Shown in pieces: positions 14,880-23,239 of a stretch of 64,000 bases of DNA. Source of the stretch: Bradyrhizobium sp. Tv2a-2 (GTDB lineage Bacteria; Pseudomonadota; Alphaproteobacteria; Rhizobiales; Xanthobacteraceae); NCBI RefSeq assembly GCF_000472425.1, contig NZ_AXAI01000008.1, positions 186,001 to 250,000 of the forward strand, read 5' to 3'. Numbering within the stretch: position 1 is the first letter of the stretch; every line of letters begins with the position of its first letter. The notes under the pieces were generated by a model. It had not been told where the DNA came from and made no database searches. It was given only the letters and a program-made list of their open reading frames with translations. The position numbers were made by a program, and so were the translations under genes.

Positions 14880-17560
14880 GCACCTTCGCCGCGCCGGAGT
14901 CCGCCACCAGCGGTCTGCAGGGATACGACCTCGAAGGCGCCAAGCAGTCTCGTTCGTTCTACCGCTACGGCGGCAAGATCACGCTGTCGCCCGAGAAGTG
15001 CGATGGCGGTGAGATCGAGAAGGCCGCCATCCGCGCCGCCGGCATCGCGCTCGTGACCGATGATGGCAAGATGCTCTTCGTCAAGCGCGCCGAAGGTGGC
15101 GACCATGCCGGCGAGTGGGGCATCCCGGCCGGCAAGATCGAGGCGGGCGAGACCGCGGAGCAAGCCGCCATCCGCGAGACGATGGAAGAAGTCGGCTACA
15201 CGATCAAGGAGACTGACGAACGCGTCCAGCTCTCCCAGATCGCCAATTCCGACGTCGAGTTCACGACCTTCTTCCACCGTCTCGAAGGCGAGTTCGAACC
15301 CAAGCTCAATGCCGAACATGTCGGTCACCGCTGGGCATCCCTCGATCAACCACCAGAGCCGCTGCACCCTGGCCTGCGGGCAGCGCTGCCGCTCATCATC
15401 TCTCAGGCCATCGATACAACGATGAAATCCAACCAGGCCGTCGTCACGAAGCGCGGCGCAGGAGAAGGCGAAATGGAAAATCTCTCCTTGTTTGTGCAGC
15501 TGTGCAAAGTCGATGCCAAGCAGCGTATTGTCTATGGCACGGCCGTTGCCGAGGTTGCCGACCGCTCCGGCGAGATCTTTGACTATGCGACCTCGAAGCC
15601 CGAGTTCGAGAAGTGGTCGGGTGACATCGAGAAGTCGACCGATGGCAAGTCCAAGGGCAATGTGCGCTCTATGCACGGCAAGATCGCAGCCGGCAAGCTC
15701 ACCGACATTGCCTTCGACGATACCCGCAAGGCCATCGACGTCGCAGCCAAGATCGTGGACGAGGACGAGTGGAAGAAGGTCGAGGAGGGTGTTTACACCG
15801 GATTTTCGATCGGCGGCCAGTATCTCAAGCGCTGGCAGGACGGTGGCTTGAAGCGCTACACCGCGCGCCCCGCCGAGGTCTCGCTCGTGGACCTGCCGTG
15901 CGTTCCGACCGCCACCTTCTCCATGGTCAAGGCTGACGGTACCGAAGAGATGCGCAAGTTCGCAACTCCCGCGGAGCCCGAGGCTGAGGCCGTCACCCCG
16001 GAGACCACAGAGGTCGAGAAGGCGGCGCCCACCATCACCAACGAGATGGTGGCCGAGCGCGCCGAGGCCCTGGCCAAGGCCTCTGGTCAGCACTTCATCA
16101 CCCACATCGAAGAGGCTCGCGCCCAGCTTGAGGATGAGCTTTCCAAGTCGGCCGAGGCGGATACGTCGGCGGCCACAACCGAGACCGAAGCGACTGCCGA
16201 AGTCACTCCCGAGGCGGAAGTCGCCAAGGGCGCGGAAGGCGAGGTGACAGTCAACCTTGAAGTCGACGGCGAGAAGCTTGCCGAGGCCGTCAAGATCACC
16301 AGCGGCAACAGCTCGATCACCATGAAGGGTAACGGCGACATTGTGATCACGACTGGTGAGGCGGATATCGCCAAGACCACGCCATCCGATGTGGCCCAGG
16401 TCTGGATCTCCGATCGCCTGCCTGGTCAGCACTTCACCAAGAAGGGCGACCTGCAGAAGGCGCTCGTCGATCTCGATGCCAAGGCTGCCGCGGATGCGGC
16501 CGCCGCGCCAGTGCTCGATGCCATCAAGGCAGCGATTGGCGAGAAGACCTCTCTGCCCGATGGAGAGGTCGAGAAGCGCGAGTTCTCCGCAAAGGAGCGC
16601 GAGAAGGACGCAAAGTCCGGCGCGGCCGAGAAGGACGGCTCGTACCCGATCGAGAACGGGACCGACCTCGAGAACGCCATCAAGGCCTACGGCGAGTCCA
16701 AGAACAAGGCCAAGACCAAGCGCCACATCATCGCGCGCGCCAAGGCGCTCGGCCTGACCGAGAAGCTTCCCGAGGGCTGGACCCACAAGGTGGCGGAGGG
16801 CGACCTCACCAAGGGGGCGAACCTCTACTCGATGCGCGAGCTGATGCACATGCTCGCCTGCGTCGAGCGCATGGAGGACATGGTCGAGGTCGATTACGGC
16901 ACCCCGCTGCCAAAGGAACTGACCGACAGGTTCGGCTCCACGCTGGTTGCGCTCGGCGACGTCGTGGCCGACATCCTCGACACCATCCTGGCCGCGATCG
17001 GCGAGGAGGAGGCGGCCGAGGCTGCCGGCTCCGTCACCAAGTCGCTGGAGCTGATCGAGCTGATCAAGCGCGGTGCACGCAACTCGGCGTCCGACAAGGC
17101 GCTGATCAAGCAGGCGCACGACGCTCTGACCGCCCTCGACAAGGACTGCTGCGGCGGCATGGACAAATCCGCCGAGACTGGCGACCTCGCCAAGGCGGAC
17201 GTTCTCGCTGCGGAGAATGAGGCGCTCAAGACCACCATCATCGACATCAAGACCGTCGTGGTCGATGGTCTCGCCAAGAAAGATGCCGACATTGCCGCCA
17301 AGGACGCCACGATCGCCGAGAAGGATGCGGAGATCGCCAAGCTCAAGGAGCGCAACGCCGAGCTCGAAAAGAGCGCCTTCGACTTCGAGAAGTTGAACAA
17401 GACCATGCTCTCAATCCGCGCCATGCCGGCGGCCGCTCCCTATAGCGGCAACTTCCGCATCGCGGAGAAGGGCATGCAGCCGGAGGGGGCACCTGCCAGC
17501 GATGACGAGCTGCGGCAGCGTGCCAACGCTGCCCAGATGCGGCATCAGGTCCGCCAGTAA
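14876..17560 (+). CDS. NUDIX hydrolase - prohead protease - scaffold fusion
   Basis: 894 residues in three parts. Residues about 45-180 form a NUDIX domain with a complete Nudix box at 86-108 (G-x5-E-x7-RE-TM-EE-V-GY). Residues about 200-345 look like an XkdF-type prohead protease, with MHGKIAAGKL and GFSIGG (309-314) as likely catalytic His and Ser regions. The rest is acidic and helical, includes a SYPIENGTDLENAIKAYG repeat-like domain, and ends in a coiled coil (about 800-850), as a scaffold would. An internal ATG at 15473 has GGAG eight bases upstream and could start a protease-scaffold form without the NUDIX part. Full-length start is GTG 14876, overlapping the upstream stop. Confidence 0.82.
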   Translation: MSTFAAPESATSGLQGYDLEGAKQSRSFYRYGGKITLSPEKCDGGEIEKAAIRAAGIALVTDDGKMLFVKRAEGGDHAGEWGIPAGKIEAGETAEQAAIRETMEEVGYTIKETDERVQLSQIANSDVEFTTFFHRLEGEFEPKLNAEHVGHRWASLDQPPEPLHPGLRAALPLIISQAIDTTMKSNQAVVTKRGAGEGEMENLSLFVQLCKVDAKQRIVYGTAVAEVADRSGEIFDYATSKPEFEKWSGDIEKSTDGKSKGNVRSMHGKIAAGKLTDIAFDDTRKAIDVAAKIVDEDEWKKVEEGVYTGFSIGGQYLKRWQDGGLKRYTARPAEVSLVDLPCVPTATFSMVKADGTEEMRKFATPAEPEAEAVTPETTEVEKAAPTITNEMVAERAEALAKASGQHFITHIEEARAQLEDELSKSAEADTSAATTETEATAEVTPEAEVAKGAEGEVTVNLEVDGEKLAEAVKITSGNSSITMKGNGDIVITTGEADIAKTTPSDVAQVWISDRLPGQHFTKKGDLQKALVDLDAKAAADAAAAPVLDAIKAAIGEKTSLPDGEVEKREFSAKEREKDAKSGAAEKDGSYPIENGTDLENAIKAYGESKNKAKTKRHIIARAKALGLTEKLPEGWTHKVAEGDLTKGANLYSMRELMHMLACVERMEDMVEVDYGTPLPKELTDRFGSTLVALGDVVADILDTILAAIGEEEAAEAAGSVTKSLELIELIKRGARNSASDKALIKQAHDALTALDKDCCGGMDKSAETGDLAKADVLAAENEALKTTIIDIKTVVVDGLAKKDADIAAKDATIAEKDAEIAKLKERNAELEKSAFDFEKLNKTMLSIRAMPAAAPYSGNFRIAEKGMQPEGAPASDDELRQRANAAQMRHQVRQ

Positions 17561-18009
17561 TGGTCGCCTCCAAGCAGGTCTTTGGGCAGAACCCCAAAGA
17601 CCTCGTCGGGGTGAAGAAGGTCGATCTTTCCCTCTTCCCCAGCATCGCCCATGCCCATGGCGCTCACGCATTCATGGACGGAGCCCGGAAGTACGGCCCG
17701 TACAACTGGCGTGAGAATGCCGTCCTTGCGCGGATCTACCTCGCTGCTGCCAAGCGTCATCTCGACTACTGGGAAGCAGGCGAAGAGACCGCCAAGGACT
17801 CGGGCGTTCATCATCTCGGCCATGCCATGGCCTGCCTTGCCATCCTTCTGGACGCGCAGGCGACCGGCAACCTGATCGACAATCGGCCGAAATCGCCAGA
17901 CCTGATCAAGGCCTTTGATGCCCTCAACGATGCCGTCAAGGCTGCTCAAGAGGCGCTGGCGAAGGCGAGTGCGCCGCAGGCTCAGCCTGTCGCTCAACCG
18001 GCTGTCTGA
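17560..18009 (+). CDS. dATP/dGTP diphosphohydrolase-like protein (DUF5664)
   Basis: 149 residues. The first 110 match the pattern I know as dATP/dGTP diphosphohydrolase N-terminal (formerly DUF5664, MazG-like fold): NPKDLVGVKKVDLSLFP, an MDGARKYGPYNWREN stretch near residue 40, a helix with AAKRHLDYWEAGEE, and SGVHHLGHAMACLAILLDA. The acidic and histidine residues probably bind metal for removal of pyrophosphate from dNTPs. The C-terminal 35 residues are Ala/Pro/Gln-rich. It begins on the last base of the protease gene, inside the head operon, an unusual place for a nucleotide enzyme. No PurZ gene is seen, so a 2-aminoadenine genome is not implied. Confidence 0.78.
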   Translation: MVASKQVFGQNPKDLVGVKKVDLSLFPSIAHAHGAHAFMDGARKYGPYNWRENAVLARIYLAAAKRHLDYWEAGEETAKDSGVHHLGHAMACLAILLDAQATGNLIDNRPKSPDLIKAFDALNDAVKAAQEALAKASAPQAQPVAQPAV

Positions 18010-18319
18010 CGCGGCCATCGACTACGCCATCTCGATCATGGTCCTCATCACATTGATTGCGCTCGCAGCCTCTTGCGTGCGCCGCAAGCGCTCCGACAGC
18101 TCAAAGTCGTAGAGCCAGCGCCAAACGAAATTCTCGCTGACCTCTCCGGGGACGGGGAGCGAGGCGAAATGCCCGCGCGCGATGTCACGCGCTCCCGCTC
18201 CGGGGACGGAGCCAATGGGAGTTGCGACCACCTCGCTGCACCAAAGACGCGCTTTCCGCCGGGGACGGCGATCCCGCGCGCAACCACCCATCCATCCATT
18301 CCAATTTTGGAGAACGAAG
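18010..18319 (+). other. 310-base leader before the capsid gene
   Basis: No clear gene. A frame ending at 18112 has a hydrophobic stretch (VLITLIALAASC) but no good start or ribosome site. Three copies of CCGGGGACGG sit in small hairpins. The region ends with GGAGAACGAAG, the ribosome site of the capsid gene. It may carry a capsid promoter or an RNA processing site. Confidence 0.45.
18146..18268 (+). repeat. Three copies of CCGGGGACGG in hairpin loops
   Basis: Exact copies at 18146-18155, 18200-18209 and 18259-18268, spaced 54 and 59 bases. In the second and third the flanks pair (GCTCC/GGAGC and CGCC/GGCG), presenting GGGGAC in the loop; the first is a weaker version. All lie in the leader of the major capsid gene. 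Confidence 0.55.
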
Positions 18320-19933
18320 ATGAACGCCACCGTGCGTGACATCAAGTTCGGCGACGCGACTCCTCTGGATCTCCAGAAGTCCTGGGCGCCGATCTATTCG
18401 CAGCCCGGCGTGATCGACCGCGCCCAGATCGCTTCCGAAGTCGCAAGCTTCCTTGCGGCCATGCAGAAGTCGCTCGCCACCAACGAGTTCGTGCCCGAGG
18501 GTGAAAAGCTCTGGAAGAGCACCTTCAGCCAGGCCGGCTCCGCCACCTCGGGTCTGACCTACTACGATCTCGAGCTGGGTGCGAAGTTCCTGTACCCGGT
18601 GCTGACCCCGCTGCGCAATGAAACGCCCCGCGTCTCCGGCCGTGGCGGTATTCAGGCCAACTGGCGCGCCGTGACCGGCGTCAACACCGGCGCTCTGCGC
18701 ATCGGTGTCTCGGCCGGCAACCGTGGCGGCGTGCAGTCCGTCTCGACCCAGGACTACACCGCGGCCTATCGCGGCTTCGGTCTGGAAACCAACGTCGACT
18801 TCGAGGCCGAGTACGCTGGCCGTGGCTTCGACGACATCCGGGCGATCGCGGCCAAGGTCGGCCTCGAGGCCACCATGATCGGCGAAGAGATGCTGATCCT
18901 GGGCGGCAACACCTCGATGAACCTCGGCACCACGCCGACACCGTCTGCGACCGGCGCGATCACCGGCGGTTCGCTGGCGGCTGCGACCTATTCGGTGATC
19001 TGCGTCGCGCTCTCGTTCGACGCTATGGTCAACGGCTCGGTCGCTGGCGGCATCCAGGCCTCGATTACCCGCACCAACGCTGACGGCTCGTCCGACACGT
19101 TCGGTGGCGGCGCGGCCCGCAAGTCCGGTAGCGGCACCGCTACCGTCGCTTCCGGTACCGCCGGCTCGATCACCGCCTCCGTGACCCCGGTCGCCGGCGC
19201 GTGCGGCTATGCTTGGTTCTGGGGCGCGGCCGGCTCGGAATTGCTGGGTGCGATCACCTCGATCAACTCGGTTGCGATCACCGGCACCGCGACCGGCACC
19301 CAGACGGCGACCTCGCTGCCTGCTGCCGACAACTCCACCAACAGCCTCGTGTTCGATGGCATCCTGACCCAGATCCTCAAGTCTGGCTCTAATGCCTACG
19401 TCAACGCGCTCGCCACCGGCACCGCCGGCGTCGGCACCCCGCTGACCTCGGACGGCTCCGGCGGCATCGCCGAGATCGACGCGGCTCTGAAGGATCGTTG
19501 GGACAACTACCGCCTGTCGCCCGACACCATCTGGGTGAACTCGCAGGAGGCGCTCAACATCTCGAAGAAGATCCTGCAGGGCAACAGCAATGCGGCCCAG
19601 CGCTTCGTCTTCGACAGCCGTCAGGACTCGCTCGGTGGTGGCGTCATGGTGCGTTCGTACCTGAATCGCTTCTCCATGGGCGGCGCCAAGACCCTGGACA
19701 TCCGCATCCATCCGAACATGCCGGCCGGCACGATCATGATGACCTCACGGTCGCTGCCGTACCCCGTCTCGGGTGTCGCGAACGTCCTGCAGATGCGTAT
19801 GCGCCAGGACTACTACCAGATCGAATGGCCGCTGCGCTCCCGCAAGTACGAGAGCGGCGTCTACGCCGACGGCGTGCTGCAGTGCTACTTCCCGCCCGCG
19901 TTTGCTGTCATCAACAACATCGCGAACGGCTAA
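18320..19933 (+). CDS. Major capsid protein with inserted domain
   Basis: 537 residues. The N-terminal and C-terminal parts have the character of HK97-fold capsid proteins (an early GLTYYDLELGAKFLYP region and a late WPLRSRKYESGVYADG with a final hydrophobic strand). Between about 196 and 345 there is a Gly/Ser/Thr/Ala-rich beta segment that looks like an Ig-like insertion, probably exposed on the head surface. Order after portal, protease and scaffold agrees. The ATG at 18320 has GGAGAACGAAG upstream; the frame open to 18182 is not used. Confidence 0.85.
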   Translation: MNATVRDIKFGDATPLDLQKSWAPIYSQPGVIDRAQIASEVASFLAAMQKSLATNEFVPEGEKLWKSTFSQAGSATSGLTYYDLELGAKFLYPVLTPLRNETPRVSGRGGIQANWRAVTGVNTGALRIGVSAGNRGGVQSVSTQDYTAAYRGFGLETNVDFEAEYAGRGFDDIRAIAAKVGLEATMIGEEMLILGGNTSMNLGTTPTPSATGAITGGSLAAATYSVICVALSFDAMVNGSVAGGIQASITRTNADGSSDTFGGGAARKSGSGTATVASGTAGSITASVTPVAGACGYAWFWGAAGSELLGAITSINSVAITGTATGTQTATSLPAADNSTNSLVFDGILTQILKSGSNAYVNALATGTAGVGTPLTSDGSGGIAEIDAALKDRWDNYRLSPDTIWVNSQEALNISKKILQGNSNAAQRFVFDSRQDSLGGGVMVRSYLNRFSMGGAKTLDIRIHPNMPAGTIMMTSRSLPYPVSGVANVLQMRMRQDYYQIEWPLRSRKYESGVYADGVLQCYFPPAFAVINNIANG

Positions 19934-19942
19934 TAGCCAACC

Positions 19943-19966
19943 GAGGGGAGCGTTCGCGCTCCCCTC
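19943..19966 (+). terminator. UUCG-capped hairpin after the capsid gene
   Basis: A perfect 10-bp stem GAGGGGAGCG/CGCTCCCCTC with a TTCG tetraloop starts ten bases after the capsid stop. The downstream bases are TCTCCCCC, not a T run, so it may protect the capsid mRNA's 3' end or attenuate rather than fully terminate. Confidence 0.55.
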
Positions 19967-20011
19967 TCTCCCCCGCCTCATCCCCCGCATTTTTCCTTCG
20001 GAGCACCAATC

Positions 20012-20353
20012 ATGGTTCGCCTCGTCGCGCCAGATGGCGTCACGCATTTTTCCCACAACGGTCACGAGTTCGAAGTCGGCGAGGACGGTCATGTCGAAGT
20101 CGCCGACCACATCGCGCCGCATCTTCTGCCGCACGGCTTCCGGACGCCGGATACCGTGATCGCCGACACCACGCCTGTCCATGGCGTCACCCGCAAGGAC
20201 TTGATCGACGTGCTCGAGTTGTTCGGCGTTGGCGTCAACGGAGCGATGCGCTCCGAGAAGCTGATTGCCGTCTTCCGCGAGACCGTCAAGGCCAAGACCA
20301 CCAAGCCGGTCAAGACCGCTGAAAAGGCCGTCGAGAAGCAGGCCGCGAAGTAA
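20012..20353 (+). CDS. Hypothetical head protein, 113 residues
   Basis: An N-terminal beta part (residues 1-55) with several histidines is followed by a short helical segment, KDLIDVLELFGVG, and a Lys/Ala-rich tail. Genes here, between capsid and connector, usually encode head-joining or decoration proteins. A GGAG site precedes the ATG. No named family recognised. Confidence 0.6.
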   Translation: MVRLVAPDGVTHFSHNGHEFEVGEDGHVEVADHIAPHLLPHGFRTPDTVIADTTPVHGVTRKDLIDVLELFGVGVNGAMRSEKLIAVFRETVKAKTTKPVKTAEKAVEKQAAK

Positions 20354-20377
20354 CCCATACCCAAAGGGGCAGTCGAG

Positions 20378-20563
20378 ATGACCGCACGCACAGTTGTCGT
20401 TCCGGCCGCCCCTCGCGCCCCACAGGTTCCGGCGACGGCGAAGGTTGTCGCGGAGCCGCAGGTCCCGGTCGGTACGGCGCACATCCAGCATCAACATCCG
20501 CTCAATATCTGCCCGTGCCCCGATTGTCGGGGTCTCGTTAGCTCATCGAATGGTTGCCTCTGA
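20378..20563 (+). CDS. Small hypothetical protein with CPCPDC motif
   Basis: 61 residues: a Pro/Val/Ala-rich half followed by HIQHQHPLN and a CPCPDC cluster that could bind a metal. AAAGGGG precedes the ATG. Its stop overlaps the next start in TGATG. The function is unknown. Confidence 0.55.
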   Translation: MTARTVVVPAAPRAPQVPATAKVVAEPQVPVGTAHIQHQHPLNICPCPDCRGLVSSSNGCL

Positions 20564-21462
20564 TGCTCGCATGGACTGAAGGCAAGACCCCGGGCGAGGA
20601 CCGCAGCTTCCCCCTCGACTGGACCGTCAAGCTCGCCGGCGACACCATCACGACATCGACATGGGCTGTCATCGGCGGCGATGCGCCGGCCGCCGGCACG
20701 CTCGCCATCAACTCGTCGAGCCACACCAACACGGGATCTACCGTCGTGCTGTCCGCCGGCAATGTCGGCATCCTCTACACCCTTGCCAACACGATCACGA
20801 CCGCGGCTGGCCAGACCTTCGTCGAGTCGGTGCAGCTCCAGGTCAATAGCCAGCTCGCGTCGGCAGGTCTCACCACGCTCGACAACGCGCTCGGCTATCT
20901 CGGCGCAGCCAACGACGACAACGGCAACATCGCCCGCCTGATCAGTGTCCTATCGACCCAGATCGAGAACTGGCTCGGCTATTCGCTCGCGCAAGGCTCG
21001 CGCACGCGCACCTTCAACGGGCAGGGTACCCGCCGCTTCTTCGTTCCAGACTTGCCGCTGGTCTCCGTGCAGTCGCTGACCGTGAACGGCCAGACGATCC
21101 AGCAGGGCGCATGGTCGGGCGCCACGCAGCTGCCGGGATTCTACAACGACGCCCGTTCGATCTTTCTGGTTGGCTACGAATTTCGCCACGGCTTCCAGAA
21201 CATCTCGATGACCTACACCTCCGGCTACTCGCCGATCCCGTTTGACGTCGAGCAGGCCTGTCTCGACTGGATGAAGATCGTCTATTCGACGGCGGGCTCG
21301 ACGCCGTTCGGATCGAACGTGATCCGTGTGCAGGCCGGCGACTCCTCCTTTGATTTCGGCGGCGATGGCTCCGTCACCTCCACCAAGACAATCCCGATGC
21401 CGGCATCGGTCTTTGCCGTGCTGAACAATTACCGGCGCGTAGCCATGGTGAGCGGGTTCTGA
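20563..21462 (+). CDS. Head-tail connector (gp6-like) with N-terminal beta domain
   Basis: 299 residues. Residues 1-95 form a Thr/Ser-rich beta domain of the type found on phage structural proteins. From about 105 the protein follows the gp6-like connector pattern: helices with LDNALGYLGAANDD and a segment around ISVLSTQIENWLGY, an FFVPDLPLVSV strand and a helix near VEQACLDWMKIVY. This ring would sit below the portal. The ATG at 20563 overlaps the upstream stop; a TTG at 20554 is less likely. Confidence 0.75.
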   Translation: MLAWTEGKTPGEDRSFPLDWTVKLAGDTITTSTWAVIGGDAPAAGTLAINSSSHTNTGSTVVLSAGNVGILYTLANTITTAAGQTFVESVQLQVNSQLASAGLTTLDNALGYLGAANDDNGNIARLISVLSTQIENWLGYSLAQGSRTRTFNGQGTRRFFVPDLPLVSVQSLTVNGQTIQQGAWSGATQLPGFYNDARSIFLVGYEFRHGFQNISMTYTSGYSPIPFDVEQACLDWMKIVYSTAGSTPFGSNVIRVQAGDSSFDFGGDGSVTSTKTIPMPASVFAVLNNYRRVAMVSGF

Positions 21463-21463
21463 C

Positions 21464-21619
21464 ATGAGGACGAAGAAGCTTACCAGGGAAGAGGCACACG
21501 TGCAGGCGCGCGCCCGCGAGACCGCAGCAGCCAAAATCGAGCGCATCAACACCTACGCGCGGTCCTTCTCCGACATGAGTATCCGCGTGCTCTACCCTGA
21601 CGCAGAAGGCGACGAGTGA
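21464..21619 (+). CDS. Small charged hypothetical protein, 51 residues
   Basis: An ATG one base after the connector stop opens a 51-residue helical, highly charged protein. Its stop overlaps the GTG of the next gene (GTGA). The exact fit between its neighbours supports it. Confidence 0.6.
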   Translation: MRTKKLTREEAHVQARARETAAAKIERINTYARSFSDMSIRVLYPDAEGDE

Positions 21620-22008
21620 GCGGGCTCTATCCGCGCACGGTCGAGATCCACCGCCCAAAGACGGTGGCCGCCGCATCCGGCGCGGCCGACACTATCGGCT
21701 TGACCGGATATTCCGGCATGACCGTCGATACGAGCTCGTCCGATCCGCAAGGAGAGACCGTGCTCTTCACCGGGGTGCCGGCGAGCATTCAAGCCGCCGC
21801 CACGGGGCGCAAGCGCGACAGCGCGCTGCCGCAGGACGCCGTCTCCAATCCGACGTGGAATGTGTTCATCCCGGCCATGGCCGTTCCCAACGGCTCGATC
21901 CGCGACCGCGACATCATCATTGACGACGAGCAGTATCGCTACGAGGTCGGCCAGGCCTATTGGAATATGCTCGGCTACAAGTGCATGTGTATTCGTCTGG
22001 AGGCGTGA
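21616..22008 (+). CDS. Neck/head completion protein (putative)
   Basis: 130 residues from a GTG overlapping the previous stop. The layout (N-terminal LYPRTVEIHRP, beta strands, a C-terminal strand pair) and the position after a gp6-like connector suggest a head-tail joining or head completion protein. The assignment is by context. Confidence 0.6.
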   Translation: MSGLYPRTVEIHRPKTVAAASGAADTIGLTGYSGMTVDTSSSDPQGETVLFTGVPASIQAAATGRKRDSALPQDAVSNPTWNVFIPAMAVPNGSIRDRDIIIDDEQYRYEVGQAYWNMLGYKCMCIRLEA

Positions 22009-22009
22009 C

Positions 22010-22960
22010 GTGGCAGATTTGTCGGACGTCACCGCCTATCTGGCGCAACAAGCCTTCATTGCCGTCTATCCAAACGGGACAGGCTCGGCATCCGTCGCCG
22101 GCATGGATTGCCGCATCTTCGAGGGCTGGCCGCTTCCCGACCAGCTCGACAACGACCTGACCGGCTTCATGATGGAGAACGGCGACAAGGTCAAACGTCC
22201 TGGCGGCGTCTGCGCCAACGTCTCGATCTTCCCGATGCTGGGGCAGGGCGCGCCGGTCCCTCAGATCCAGAACAAGACCCGCACGATCAGCCAGCCCACC
22301 TATGGGCTCACCTTCACGGTCGTCGGCAACACGCTTACGGTGTCCGGCCAGCCGGCCGCGGGCGAGTATCTGACCATCATCGCCGACGACGAGTACGTGT
22401 TCTCGCGCGGTGGCGCCACCACGCAGGCAATACTGGCTGCGCTCCTGGCCGATGCGCAGGCGGCATACCCGCAGGCGAGCGCAACCTCGACCTCGCTCAC
22501 CGTTCCCGGCACGCACATTCTCGTCGTGCGGCAGGGCGGCGTCGGCAAGGTGGGAAGGGTTATCCACCGCCAGAAGAACTCGATCATGGTCACGGTGTGG
22601 GCGCCGAATCAAATCGCCCGCGCCGCCTTTGCCAAGGCCATCGACGTCCAGATCAAGCAGACCATCGTCACGACGTTGTCTGACACGTCGCAGATCAAGG
22701 TCACCTACAACCGCACCAATACGATCGACGAAGAGCAGTCCAAGGGCATCTATCGCCGCGACCTGGTGTTCGATGTCGAGTATGCGACCCTCGAGATATT
22801 CGACGCCTACGTGATCACCTCGACGCAAGTGTCGATCATCAACCTTGCCGACACGACAACAATCGCAACGGCCGTGACGGGCGGCGACCCCGTCAACGTC
22901 GTCAACCCATCGCTCGATTTCAGCGATCCCGACGACTCCCAGTACATACCTGAAATCTAA
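22010..22960 (+). CDS. Phage neck/tail completion protein (putative)
   Basis: 316 residues from a GTG two bases after the previous stop. Residues 1-90 look folded; 95-170 form a beta domain that recalls phage Ig-like or knob domains (ISQPTYGLTFTVVGNTLTV...); the C-terminal part includes VTVWAPNQIARAAFAKAIDV. Located between connector and sheath genes, it likely joins the head to the tail. No family named. Confidence 0.6.
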   Translation: MADLSDVTAYLAQQAFIAVYPNGTGSASVAGMDCRIFEGWPLPDQLDNDLTGFMMENGDKVKRPGGVCANVSIFPMLGQGAPVPQIQNKTRTISQPTYGLTFTVVGNTLTVSGQPAAGEYLTIIADDEYVFSRGGATTQAILAALLADAQAAYPQASATSTSLTVPGTHILVVRQGGVGKVGRVIHRQKNSIMVTVWAPNQIARAAFAKAIDVQIKQTIVTTLSDTSQIKVTYNRTNTIDEEQSKGIYRRDLVFDVEYATLEIFDAYVITSTQVSIINLADTTTIATAVTGGDPVNVVNPSLDFSDPDDSQYIPEI

Positions 22961-22975
22961 CGACGGGGCACGCCA

Positions 22976-23170
22976 GTGAGCTTCCATCTGACCTGCATTC
23001 ACGAGTTCGGAAAATACACCAAGGGCCAGCGCATCACCGATCCTGATGAGGTGCGGATGCTCATGAAGGATCGCGATCATCACTTCGTGCGTACCAACGC
23101 GCCCAAGGAGGTGAAGGAGGAGATCGTGGCTCCAACGTCAGCTCCGCCTGATCCTTCGACGCTGCTCTGA
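22976..23170 (+). CDS. Small hypothetical protein, 64 residues
   Basis: GTG start with a GACGGGG site upstream. The product resembles small phage proteins just before tail sheath genes: a short beta part with YTKGQRITDPDEV, then a Pro-rich tail. The function is unknown. A terminator follows. Confidence 0.6.
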   Translation: MSFHLTCIHEFGKYTKGQRITDPDEVRMLMKDRDHHFVRTNAPKEVKEEIVAPTSAPPDPSTLL

Positions 23171-23199
23171 GCCGCAAAACCTCAATCCTTCTCTTCGTA

Positions 23200-23229
23200 A
23201 ACCCGCCCGCCAAGGCGGGTTTTTTATTT
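23200..23229 (+). terminator. Rho-independent terminator before the sheath gene
   Basis: Stem ACCCGCC/GGCGGGT with a 6-base loop, followed by TTTTTATTT. The GGAG ribosome site of the sheath gene starts immediately after the T run. Confidence 0.92.
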
Positions 23230-23239
23230 GGAGCAACCC

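Noticed and set aside
14837..17119. A 760-residue minus-strand frame opposite the NUDIX-protease gene
   Set aside because: Same antisense effect; no start signal and no recognisable domain, while the plus-strand frame has a full Nudix box.
17560..18009. Evidence for a 2-aminoadenine (Z) genome
   Set aside because: A dATP/dGTP diphosphohydrolase-like gene alone is not enough; no PurZ-like or dATP-specific polymerase gene is visible in the window.
18010..18112. Small membrane protein gene after the diphosphohydrolase gene
   Set aside because: The hydrophobic frame lacks a ribosome site and a convincing start; recorded only as part of the leader.
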